Positions 12,251 to 22,413 of a stretch of 64,000 bases of DNA are shown one piece after another; position 1 is the first letter of the stretch, and each line of letters starts with the position of its first letter. The notes under the pieces were generated by a model that saw only the letters and a program-made list of their open reading frames with translations, was not told the DNA's origin and ran no database searches. This DNA comes from Sodiomyces alkalinus F11. Taxonomy: Eukaryota > Ascomycota > Sordariomycetes > Glomerellales > Plectosphaerellaceae. A program made the translations under genes and the position numbers. The stretch spans positions 565,296-629,295 of the forward strand of contig NW_021167089.1 in NCBI RefSeq assembly GCF_003711515.1, in the 5' to 3' direction.

Positions 12251-12890
12251 GCGACACTTACGCTGGAATCTCCAGCCCTGGCTTATCTTATCAGATCATC
12301 AGGTACCTTAGTAAGGTATCACCTAAGACCGTAGGCGGATTATCATTGTTCCTTTTAAGTCCACAGGCATAATGTTTGGGGGCGTTTCTGAATGCAGCTT
12401 CCGATCCTTACTTCTTCTAACACTCACAAGCCCTTTGTGGTTTCGGCATGCCCAAACCTCCTGATGTCGGCTTTGCCATTTCCGCCAATGCAATAACCAG
12501 GCTTCCATTACACCGTATCTCAAGTTTGCGGTGATAAGATGTCCGATCACTCGAGGCAGCGCGAGGGCAGTCCGCCCTACCGCAGATATCATCAGGACAA
12601 TGACAATGGCAACGACAACGACAACGACAACGGCAAGGATAACGCTCGCAGATCATCACCGCGTGATAAATGCGACAGGGATGATTTGAACCACTGGAGG
12701 CATCAACAAAGTCATCATTACGACCATCGCACTTCTCACCATGACCAGTACCAGAACTATCGCGACGACTACCGAACTCGCCAGGGTAAAGACCTGATCC
12801 GAACAATGCCCTGGGGGAGGAAGAACACGGAAAACACGGGAACACGGGAAATAGACCTACCATAGATTGATTCAGGCTGGTTTGATCGTA
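12251..12890. other. 5' region of the RBM-like gene, with a possible alternative first exon
   Basis: Normal base composition resumes here. An ATG at 12539 opens a 108-codon frame of charged, RS/His-rich residues (MSDHSRQREGSPPYRR...) ending at 12865. It could be an alternative first exon. A donor at 12786 (GTAAAG) joined to 12919 would keep phase and read ..YRTRQ-DDSRSPAR.., but that acceptor (GAG) is weak. The segment 12601-12640 is a (GACAAC)-like microsatellite. Confidence 0.4.
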
Positions 12891-15820
12891 ATGGCTAACA
12901 TCCCCACGGGCCAACGAGACGATTCTAGGTCTCCCGCCAGGAACGAGCTGTCATACGACGACCACCCAGACGGGGACCGACAGCGGGACGCCGTGCGCTA
13001 TGGACGCGACCGCAAGGATTTTCGTGGTTCGCGTTCCAGGGATCGATATGACGGGGACAGGGACCGCGATGACCGGTCAGAACAGAACCATTATCGTGGC
13101 CACGACTCTCGCCGCGACTACCGTTACGGGGACGAACATCATTCGGCCGACTACCGTGGCCGGGAAGACAGGCACAGAGGAGAGAGATCGTATTCTCGGC
13201 CCCGTCATTCTGACATTGGTCGCGATGATGATCCCCGTGACCGTCGTTCTGACTCGCGATACAGCCCGGACGGCCAATCTCGCCATACCCGCTCTGCATC
13301 CCCGGCTCGGAACGCTGGCGCCCCTACCGACACCATCATACTAGAGGGGCTCCCTAAAGACGTATCGACGGATGATGTAAGTTGTCTCTTACTTGCCAAT
13401 TGAAAAGTCAACATGTTAGGTCGGGTGGCTCACAGTCAGTTGCTGGCAGGTTCGGGAGTCTCTCACACGTCATTATGGCTCGTCGCGGTGCCCGTCGTTT
13501 GACGTGCGCGTCCCGCTTGGGCGAGGTTGGTCCCTCCCTATCCCCCCCCCCCCTGATCTTTCTTTGCATATTTTGGTACAACTGCATACAATTGCTGAAC
13601 AACCAACTCTAGGGCGCCGCGCATTCGTGCAGTACGATCAATTGAACGACGCCGTGGATTTCATCCAAGACAACTACCCCAGGTTACTACTCGACTTTGC
13701 CGGCTTGGTCGACGGGGACGCCAGCGGCAAAACCCCCGTGTACATCCACTACGCCCGTAACCGCGAGGATCCGGGCAGCTGGACATGCACAGTGGTGAGT
13801 TTTTTATTTTTCTTTCTTTCTTCTTTTTTCTTCTTTTTTCTTCTTTTTTCTTCTTTTTTCTTCTTTTTTCTTCTTTTTTTCTTCTTCTTCTCGTCAGAAC
13901 ACCGTCGATGCTTCGGTACGCTGGTCTAACACACGCCAAGTGCGATTTTTCCAACTTTGCGACACGGACCCGTTGCAAAAGCTGCGGGGCGCTCCAGACA
14001 GGTACGCAACAGGCCCTCCCCTCCCCTCCCCTCCCCTCCCCTCCCCTCTCCTCCCCTCTTCTCTTCTCTTGGGATTCGCATTCCCCTAAAGGAAACTGAA
14101 ACTAGATACGTCCATGTTCCGACCCACCCTTACCGGCGAAAGCGATGCTTCCGACACCCCTTCGCAGATCCTCGTGTTCTTCCCGCTGGCGGCCTCGGTG
14201 ACGGAGGAGGTCCTTGCTGCAGGTGTCGCCAAACTCCAACTGGAAGAAAAACCGGCTGCGCCGAAGAAACCAGGAGATGGAGCGCCCAAGCTCAAGTCCA
14301 CCGCGCCGACTGGTGACACCACTGGATACGGTGCCAAGCCCGGCTCGCTCCACCGCGTCTTCCTCATGCGAGACCGGGATACCAACGAATCGTTCAAGTT
14401 TGGCTTCGCCGAGTTCTGGACCGTGGACGATGCGCTTGCGGCCGTGACGAAATTCAAAAAGTACCGAGAGTTCACCATTGCCTCGGCGGCCGTGAACGTT
14501 TCGACCATCCACCTCGGTGTTTTTATTCCCGAACAGAGAGAGATCACCCCTGCCATCGAGAAGTTATCATTCGCGCCCCTGTTCAACCCCACCATCAGGG
14601 TCAAGTACTGGGATCCGCACGCCTTTCCGAGCCAAAACATAGTGACAGAGAACTCGCCAGAAAGGGCACAGCTGGAGAAATCGGAAAAGTTGGCCAAGGG
14701 AAGCGAAGACCAAGCTGCCGAGTTGAAGAAGGCGAAGAAGCGCAAGGCAGAGGGGAGCGGGCCTCCCGCGTCGGGGAAGCGCCCGGCGCCGATGATCGGT
14801 CAGATGGCCCTCTGGCAGAAGAAGCACGATGAGCTTCATGTGGGGAAGAAGTCATCCGAGACGGCGACCGGGGAAAGTGATAACGCACTCGCTACGTCGG
14901 GCGACCGTGTCCCCGTGAAGATTTCCCTCTCGGGATCTAACGCATCCCAACAAGGTTCCGTCAAGAGCTCAGTAGCCATTGCTGCACCCAAGTCGGCCGT
15001 ACCAGTTGCTGCTGCCGCGCAAAGCATCTCGCCTGCACCGGCGCAGGATGTACCCGCCCATTCATCTGGTACGGCAGCCCGAGCGACGACACAATCTCCG
15101 AATCCCGGTGAAACGCCCGCCGTCTCCTACGTCGATCGCGAGAAGGTATGCTGTCTCATCTGCATGATGAAGTATAAGAACCTCGACGACCTCGGCACGC
15201 ACGAGAAATCCCGGAATCACAAGATGGCCACGGCAGATGAAGAGAAAGTGAAGGCGGCTTTGCCTAGGCTGGCGGCACGCGACAAGAGGATGCAAAAGGC
15301 CGCAGCGGCGACGGGGACGGGGACGGGGACGGGGACACAGGAAAACTCGGGTCCCACGTCCCAGTATCGCGACCGCGCCAAGGAACGCCGCGAGGTGTTC
15401 AACCAGCCAGCCAAGCCAACGGCCGCGCCGACTGGGAAGCAGACCTCGTCTTCTTCTGCGGCGCGGGAACCCAGCGAGCCGAGCGGGCCATCCCCGGCAA
15501 CAACGGCAGCGGCAGCGGCAGCGGCAACGACAGCGGCAACGACAGCGGCAGCAGTTGCGGCAGCACCACCGCCATCCAAGGGTTCGGCGATGTTGGCCAA
15601 GATGGGCTGGACATCCGGAAAAGGGCTGGGCGCAAACGGCGAGGGCCGCACCGAAGTCATCGCCACCCACGCGTACCAGGAAGGCGTCGGCTTGGGCGCC
15701 GAAGGAGGAAAGCTGGGAGATGCGGCTGAATTGGCGCAGCGGAATACCACCAACAGCTACGCTGACTACCTGACTGTCGCGCAGCAGAAGGCGAGAGAGC
15801 GGTACAACAAGATGAGCTGA
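12891..15820 (+). CDS. RBM5/RBM10-like RNA-binding splicing factor (RRM, RanBP2 zinc finger, C2H2, G-patch)
   Basis: Proposed CDS: join(12891..13376, 13450..13525, 13613..13794, 13941..14001, 14106..15820), 839 residues; every intron is GT..AG and all phases agree. Domains in order: an Arg/Asp-rich RS-like N-terminus (1-140); RRM1 (about 147-215, TIILEGLP and RRAFVQY); RanBP2-type zinc finger (244-263, W-x-C-x2-C...C-x2-C, complete only after splicing intron 3); a second RRM-like fold (about 288-411); C2H2 finger (about 615-641); Ala-rich low complexity; and a C-terminal G-patch (about 760-800, MGWTSGKGLG). This architecture is that of RBM5/RBM10, nuclear proteins of the early spliceosome that influence 3' splice-site choice. 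The start is the first in-frame ATG after a stop. An upstream alternative exon at 12539 is possible. Confidence 0.85.
13795..13940 (+). repeat. Intron 3 of the RBM-like gene, built on a 10-bp pyrimidine repeat
   Basis: Five perfect copies of TTCTTTTTTC (13821-13870), with flanking imperfect copies, fill most of this 146-bp intron upstream of its CAAG acceptor. Confidence 0.8.
14002..14105 (+). repeat. Intron 4 of the RBM-like gene, with a CCCCT repeat
   Basis: This 104-bp intron contains a (CTCCC)n run from about 14014 to 14047, followed by CTTCT repeats. It ends in ACTAG. Confidence 0.8.
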
Positions 15821-16203
15821 CGGGAAGTGTGGACGGTTGATGGTCCAAGAAACTCATTGCGTCTCCGAAGTGGAGGCGAGGGAAAGGATGCCTCAGAGAA
15901 TTTGACTGGCTGGCAGGTAAAAAGGGCGTTTTATGGAGTATGGGGAGGAATGGCTTGGATGGTGAGTATCGGTTCTACAGAGGGAATACAGAGGGGGAGG
16001 GGTGGCAAGAACAAGTTTCTTTTTCTTCTTTCATTTGATGCTACTCAGGAGTCGACGGACCCCGTTATCATGTCGACGGGCTGAGCTGTCGCTACGTTCA
16101 GTCTTGATTTAAACGCATTTCCCAAGATAAGAACAGAACTCCTTGTACGCTGCGTACTTCATTTCACATTTCTTTTATCCCAGTCTGACCCGGTCTAACC
16201 GCC
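15821..16203. other. Convergent 3' intergenic spacer
   Basis: The stop codons of the RBM-like gene and the aspartic protease face each other across 383 bp. I see no gene. The spacer should hold both 3' UTRs. Confidence 0.6.
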
Positions 16204-17823
16204 TCACAAAACAGCCGTGAGAACAACCACGGAAGAAGCAAGCAGCACGGAGGCTCCCACGACACCCATTCCCGCCATCCCTCCCTCTCCTATCCTGCCA
16301 GCAGCGTTATCGTCATCCCCATCGTCCTCGTCGTGGTTGACGATGTTATCCGAGGCCCTACTGGGATCCACCCCGGTCGCTGTAGGAATGCTTCTCTGAC
16401 CCGAAGCCAGCTCAACGATATCCCCGCTCGAATCGGCGGAGACGTCATCGCCGAGGACGGCCTGGGCGATGCCGACCTGCATGTTGGGCTCGTCATAGAC
16501 GACGTACGCGGAGCGCAGGAAGGTATCGCCGAGGAGGACGAAACCATCGCCGCCGTTCTCCGCGGTGACGCCGAATAAGGCGGTGTCCTGGATGCCGAAG
16601 ACGCAGGCGTCGTCGAAAGGGAGGTTCGTGCCGGCCAGGGAGGCCGAGCCGATGATGTCGAGCACCATCTCGCGCATGGGCACGCGGATGGTGACGGCCG
16701 GGCCGTCGTCGTCAAAGGCAAAGTCGAGGGCGATACCGTCGCCTTGCGATCCGGCCAGTTCGCAGTCGACGAGGGCAACGCCGTAGTTGTTGTCGATGCC
16801 GAAAGCAGAGAAGATGGACTCCGCAACGTCGCTAGGGAGCAGGCTGAGGGTGGAGCCCGTGTCGAGAATGGCGCGGCCGCCAAAGGTGGAGGGGGTGATG
16901 AGTTCAGGGTCGGCATCGGTGCTGTTTCGTATGCTGATGGATCCGAGGGATACGGTGTAATGGGAGCGTGTCGTACCATCGAAGGTTGGGATGATGGGAA
17001 GGGTGGTAAGTCTGCCGTAGTACCTGCTCGTGTCGATGCCGCCGAAGAGAATCTCGCCCTCGTCGGCACTCAGGTCGTTCTGTGGTTTTAAGTCAGTACG
17101 TACGACTGACTGGAAAAGGGCCAAAGACTTGCTCACCATCCAAACACTGTAAGCAGCACGACCAATGTATCCCTGGGCGACCATATTCTCAAGCACCGTA
17201 GCGTAGGGCCGATTCGCAGCAACGAAATCCGACAACCCCAACCCCATAAGGCCGGAGGGACGCTGCAGGTCGGTGCCGAGCCCCATCTGCTGGCTCTCGA
17301 TGGTCTGGCCGCCGACCGAGATGCGATCGGTGAAGTAGTCACCCCGCACTCGATTCCCATCGAGGTACTGGATGCTGAAGCCACCAGGGACGGCCGTCTC
17401 GTACGAGTCGCTGGCATCCGGGTCGAAGGTATCGGTGCAGTATCCGTACTGGCGCTGGAGGGCGTCGCTGCCGCAAAAGTCCGCGCCGGCGGCCACGACC
17501 CAGGTGTCGGAGCTGCCCGTGTCAAGGTGCATGACGATTTGCTGGGGCGGGGTGCCAACGGTTACCTCGGCATAGTAACCCCCGCCCGTGATGTTGTTGA
17601 TGGCTGTCAGGTCGAGGGTGTTGTCGCGCTTCGTCTTGGTGATCTGGACCACGTTGGGTGGGAGCTTCAGCTTGTGGAAGGTCTGTGAGACGACTTTGAG
17701 AGATGGTTCGAATGCAGAGGTAGAGGCGGCAGCGGCGTTGGCGGACCTTACGCCCCCTAAGCCGCCCAGGATGATGGAAAAGCCATGCAAAGCCGTAGCG
17801 AACGAGACACCTGGCTGCCTCAT
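16204..17823 (-). CDS. Secreted, probably GPI-anchored, pepsin-like aspartic protease (A1 family)
   Basis: ATG at 17823. The frame is open throughout, but a 57-nt GT..AG intron (17080-17136) is expected: removing it fuses AYSVWM to NDLSADEGEILFGGID, the usual A1 sequence, giving 520 residues. The N-terminus is a signal peptide (about 1-32). The two catalytic motifs are DTGSSDTWV (Asp101) and LDTGSTLSL (Asp302). A Ser/Asp-rich linker precedes a hydrophobic C-terminus with no basic tail, the pattern of a GPI-attachment signal as in fungal yapsin/OpsB-type proteases. It likely acts at the cell surface or wall. A retained intron would add 19 residues without a frameshift. Confidence 0.9.
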   Translation of the reverse strand: MRQPGVSFATALHGFSIILGGLGGVRSANAAAASTSAFEPSLKVVSQTFHKLKLPPNVVQITKTKRDNTLDLTAINNITGGGYYAEVTVGTPPQQIVMHLDTGSSDTWVVAAGADFCGSDALQRQYGYCTDTFDPDASDSYETAVPGGFSIQYLDGNRVRGDYFTDRISVGGQTIESQQMGLGTDLQRPSGLMGLGLSDFVAANRPYATVLENMVAQGYIGRAAYSVWMVSKSLALFQSVVRTDLKPQNDLSADEGEILFGGIDTSRYYGRLTTLPIIPTFDGTTRSHYTVSLGSISIRNSTDADPELITPSTFGGRAILDTGSTLSLLPSDVAESIFSAFGIDNNYGVALVDCELAGSQGDGIALDFAFDDDGPAVTIRVPMREMVLDIIGSASLAGTNLPFDDACVFGIQDTALFGVTAENGGDGFVLLGDTFLRSAYVVYDEPNMQVGIAQAVLGDDVSADSSGDIVELASGQRSIPTATGVDPSRASDNIVNHDEDDGDDDNAAGRIGEGGMAGMGVVGASVLLASSVVVLTAVL

Positions 17824-19855
17824 GATGAATATGGTTCCTGGGGCTTCTGGTTCCTTGGGTAGTCTCAGGTCCTGGCCCCTCCTTCACTTGGTCTCAGTTT
17901 TAAGGTTTCGATTTGACTCGGTCCGGCCGTTGACAGCTTCTCTTTCTAGTTTCCTGGTTGGCCCGGTACCTGACCACCCAGGCACCCCAACACCCGAGAC
18001 GTTAGCATTTACGGCTCGCTATCAGACGGTTCAAGTCCACGTTTTCCCCCGTTTCAATACATATAAAGCAGGGGCGGGATGTCTAAACGAAAGGAATTGA
18101 TTATGGGTGATACTACTAACCCTCGTTAACAGAACAGGCTTGAAACCCCCACAGAGAAGGTCTGTGATGGTTTAGGTATCGTGTATCTTGAATTGGAGGT
18201 GGATGAAGGTAAAGTAAGAGAAATAATTACCTTATAACGAAATACCTTAGGTATGATGAGGCAGCCTGACTCAAATGGATGGACCCTGCCGTTTGATTCG
18301 CTGTCCAGAGGAACATGAGACGCTTGCATTTTTCCTTCTCAGCGAAGCCATCAGCCCTTTTTTTCGGGCGTTCTTCTCCCCCGAACACGAGGTAGGGTAC
18401 ATGTAGGTATGGGCGTTTGTATGTATCTCTTTCCCTTGAAGCCAGTAGCCTTCCCCTCAGCACTAGTGTAGTGTACTACCATCAGCCCCCGTGGTGACAA
18501 AATACACCCGTCATGGGACCAGGAAAGACCGCCAGGTTCCCCATCAAGTATCCGGCAATGACGATCGCCGCCTTAAAGATACGTGAAACAAGGAGTTGAG
18601 GTACACATGCCAGATACTGAACAGTGCTGCCATGACATACCTTATGCCATGCATTGGTTCAACTGCCACCAATAGAAACCCTGTGAATTCGCCGAGTTAG
18701 TCCCACATCCCGTGAATAAGTCGATCTCTTGGCTCCTTGGCTTACCCTCCGGTCTTATGGTCTTATCAGACTAAGCCCGCCCAACTCATACTCCGCACTA
18801 CCGGCCGAGTTGCTATCCTTCCCAGCATCCCCTTCCAGTACCTTCATCTCACGCTGCACTTCGGGACACGCCTCGTTCCATCATACCGCCTCGAGGTGTT
18901 GTATGAAATTCCGAGTGACTAGCAAGGATGGACGGACAGACTCCACCCAAACACGTCTAGAATCATCGTCCATGTCCACCCCACCCGGGATACCTACTGC
19001 GGTTTTCATCTGTGTATTTTATTATTTCCCCAAGCTCAGCCTCTGACACCTAAGTGCTTAGAATACACGCGATTCCCCTTCTGCTCTTTTCTGATATACC
19101 GGAAGGATCAGCAAGTCGCCTTCAAAGGGAATGTGCAACGCGCAACGCCACCCTTCCATGCTCCTGCACCCAATGTCCGTCCTCCAACGCGCTGCCTCCA
19201 ATATCTCTCCACTGCCAGCTCATGCGATGCCCAAGTTTCTGCACCCGAACATAAAGGACCTCGAAGGGACTCGAAGGGGCAATGGTCGATTATCGTCCAC
19301 GGGACGTCGCTCGGTTTCAATGAATTAGCTGTTCTGTTCCGTGTCAAAGTTCACATGATGTCGCCTCCCAGAAGAAAAGAAGAAGCCCTATCCACACAAA
19401 CACGCCTATGCCAGGGGATTTTCCACCAGACAAAAAAAAACCCTTCCGGAGATGATGCAGCAGCTGTGCAAGAGAATCCCGTCCGCCCCCTTGCTCCCTT
19501 CTATGTATGTACAATCCGGCTCCGGCGATAATCCAGACAAATTGTTCTTATCGTGTTTTCCATTTCAGCTGGCCTTTTTTTCTTATATTTTTTTCGCTTG
19601 CTTTTGCGACGCTGTTACGAGCCAGATTTGTATCAGGCCCCAATTGATCATGAGTTTTTAGCAGTTTTATTCTCGCTCGAAATGTTGTTTTGCTGTGCCA
19701 TACTCCGCTTGTGGCTGTGCTTTCTCGGCCCCTCAAATCCAAGGAGCCATCCGCATGGGTGTTTATGGTTAATCTTGCCCACGACCCGTGAACAAACTGG
19801 GAAGGAGCAAATTTGACTGACGGCTCATGGCCATGACACCTGCAAGTGAGCGATA
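17824..19855. other. 2-kb intergenic region
   Basis: It holds the promoter of the aspartic protease and the 3' flank of the coiled-coil gene. CCTTA/TAAGG-type motifs occur (about 18228-18252). Short open frames on both strands (for example 19133-19531 +) lack recognisable domains, and I do not support any of them as genes. No tRNA was seen. Confidence 0.5.
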
Positions 19856-22260
19856 TCAGACGCGGCTGTGGCTGGCACTCGTGCGGCTCCGCTCATCATC
19901 TTCCTCGATGACATCACTAAGTCTGGTAGGATGATGATGCCGGGGTAGCGTCTCCCACCCGGCAGCGGCGTAGCCTTGGCCCGAGTAGTCTTGCTGCGGC
20001 GGATAATACTGGCCGTGCTGCTGCTGCTGCTGCTGCTGTTGTTGTTGCTGCGGTTGCGGTTGGGGTTGATTCCGGCTAGGCGACGCGGTGCCTGCTTGCA
20101 TGTAGCCGGTGTTGGGAGGGTGGGCTGCAGGAGTCGCGTAGTCTTCTGCGCCCTCGTCAGAAACGGGAGACGGAGGAGCTTCGAAGGGGGCCTTATCCCC
20201 CCGCTGGTCGCCGGCGAAGTTGCCCTGCACGTCCATCTGGTACTCACCTTCGCCGTAGCCGCCCTCGGAGCCGCCAGCATATTCGGGGTCCGTGCCTCGG
20301 TGCTGTTGTGTGTAGTAACCACCTTCATCGCTGGCTGGCGCAGTGGCGGCAGCGGCAGCGGCCGACTCGGGCCCATAGCCGCTTTGCTGGCCTCCGCCCT
20401 GCTGAGAACTACCGTGGCGGGTGGGCACGCCATGCGTCATGGGGACCACTTGGACGCCTCCAACAATGGTGGGCAGGCCGTTTTGCAAAGAAATGGTGCG
20501 TTCGCGTTCCTCCTGCTCGCGTCGGCCGAGCTCCTCCCAGGCGCGCCGGGCCTCCTCCTTGGAGATCTGCAGCTCCTTTCGCATTTCCTCGAACCGCGTC
20601 TTGTTCATCGAGCTGGCTTGCTCCTTTGCCACCGCCTCTCGAATCGCCTCCGCCCGGGCACGTCTCTCTTCGTTAAGCGCATTCTCCAGCATAGCGTTCA
20701 CTTCCTGGGCCCTTTCCAGTTCGGCCCTGGTCTCGAAGAACCATCGCTGAAACTTCCGTTCCGAGCTGGCGCGGAGGCGTTGAAGCTCTACCACGGCATG
20801 GAACAGGTTGGCTCCGGCCGCAGACAGGTCGGTGACTTGACGAGACAAGGCCTGGTTGATGGGGTCGCGTTCGATGTCTTGGTTGTTCTGCTCGAGGCGT
20901 CGGATCCAAAAGTTGGTCAGACCCTCCCAGTGCGCAGACAGAGTCTCCCAGCGCTCAAACGCGTGAGGGAACGAGTTCCTAGGCTTCGATGCGCCGGCGG
21001 CGGGAGTAGCAGATGTTTGACCGGCCTGGGCACCAGTTGTCGCTTGTTGCTGAGAGGTGCCGAGGGCCGGTGCAGCGCCGGGGGCAGTTTGGCCTTGTTG
21101 AACCTGTGACGCGGATGCCCGGGTGGGTGGGGATCCCTGCTGCTGAGGTTGAGTCGCCGAGGGCCCCCGGCGTCGAGAAGAGTCGTGCATTGGACGAGTG
21201 GCAGACGGGATGTCGGTACGCAGGCCAGCGGGTCGGCGTTGGGGGGTGGTGGGATCGGGTTGGTGAACATGTTCGGGGGGCCCAGCACCGGGTAGTCCTC
21301 CTACAGCAGCGCCAGCGGCAGCGGCGGCTCGACGTTGAGAATTCCGTCTCTGAGCCTCTTCCAAAAGTCGAGCTTCTTCCTCGGCACGTTGTCTTTCTAG
21401 CTGCATCTGTTCTTGTTCCGCTCGCTGGCGGGCGGCCTCCCGAGCTGCTCGCTCCTGCATGATCATCCGAGGACCTCGAATACCGGACGGAGAACCGGTC
21501 GGCGCAGGGGCACCGGTTGGGCGAGGGCGAGCAGATGGGGCGGCATTGCCGTGGGACGAGGACGGGCCTCCAGGGCCGCCCATGAGGTCAGCCATGGATG
21601 CGCTTTCCTCGACGAGGTCGGGGGTGAACGGATGAGGGTGCCGTAGTGCCTCTTCGAGCGCAAAGAGAATAGCACTGTGGGTGTGCTTGGAAATTCGGAG
21701 GGCTGGATGAAGATCCGCCGTGGCTCGTCGCTGGGTAGGGGGAGAGGCAGGGGGAGAGACAGGGGGAGGGTGGGATGAGGCTCTGCCGGAGGACGCTTGA
21801 TCGTCAGGGTCTTCGGTCAGATAGTGAGATAGAACTCTTGTAGGCTGGATGTTCTGGCTTTGAGACCGAGGCGGTCGTACCGTGCCGGCGGCTGCGGGGG
21901 GCTGGGCGCGGACAGGTTGGGGGGCATCTGCCGTCGCAAGCTGGATCCCGTGGCTGAAACCAACAGATGCGGCCTCGACGTGTATGCGGCGCGAAGGAGA
22001 AGAGGGGGCGGGGGTGGGCGTGGGAGGCGCCTCGAATCGGGGAGTACGGCGAAGAGTTGGGGTTTGGGAGGAGCTAGGGGACGGAGTTCTATCGGCAAGA
22101 TCTGATGGAATGGATGATGCGAGCCTCGGCTGCTGGCGCTGGTGTCGGTGCTGTTGCGGAGGGGTCGTGGACTCGTGAATTTCGTGACGGTCGTTAAAAT
22201 GTGGAAAGGGGCCTTGGTCGGACACCTTGGCGGCGTCTCCGAGGGCACCCGAGGGAGCTG
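19856..22260 (-). CDS. Coiled-coil, Gln/Pro-rich protein of unknown function (5' end uncertain)
   Basis: One open frame of about 800 codons. The first 440 residues are disordered, rich in Pro/Ser/Gln. About 450-640 is strongly helical and charged (ELERAQEVNAMLENALNEER and similar), a coiled coil. It is followed by a conserved-looking segment, NGLPTIVGGVQVVPMTHG. The C-terminal third is Gly/Gln/Tyr-rich with a poly-Gln run. No in-frame ATG exists before about codon 228: the frame opens at 22273 after an upstream TGA, so the start must lie in an upstream exon. One phase-correct option is a 12-codon exon starting at ATG 22413, with an intron at 22261-22376 (GTGACT..CCTAG). I know no function; a scaffold role is only a guess. 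Confidence 0.7.
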
Positions 22261-22413
22261 CTAGGTTGGACAAGGCGACGGGTGTGTGTCACCACCACGG
22301 ATGGTGATGAGGATGCTGTCGATATGTGCAAGGGCGCAAACTTGAAAAACGCGAGTACTAAAACGCAAGGAGTCACTGGTCAGCTTCCACAGAATCTCCA
22401 GAGAAAGCGACAT

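Noticed and set aside
13785..13929. Open frames through the Phe/Ser-rich pyrimidine repeat
   Set aside because: They are translations of intron 3; the zinc finger is complete only when this is spliced out.
18005..18060. tRNA-like B-box sequence (GGTTCAAGTCC)
   Set aside because: The flanking bases do not form a T-stem and no A box or acceptor stem could be found.
19133..19531. 132-codon open frame in the 2-kb spacer
   Set aside because: No domain, no splice-supported extension, and overlapping frames of equal length.
19976..21109. 377-codon open frame antisense to the coiled-coil gene
   Set aside because: It is a by-product of GC-rich, biased codon use on the opposite strand; no domain.
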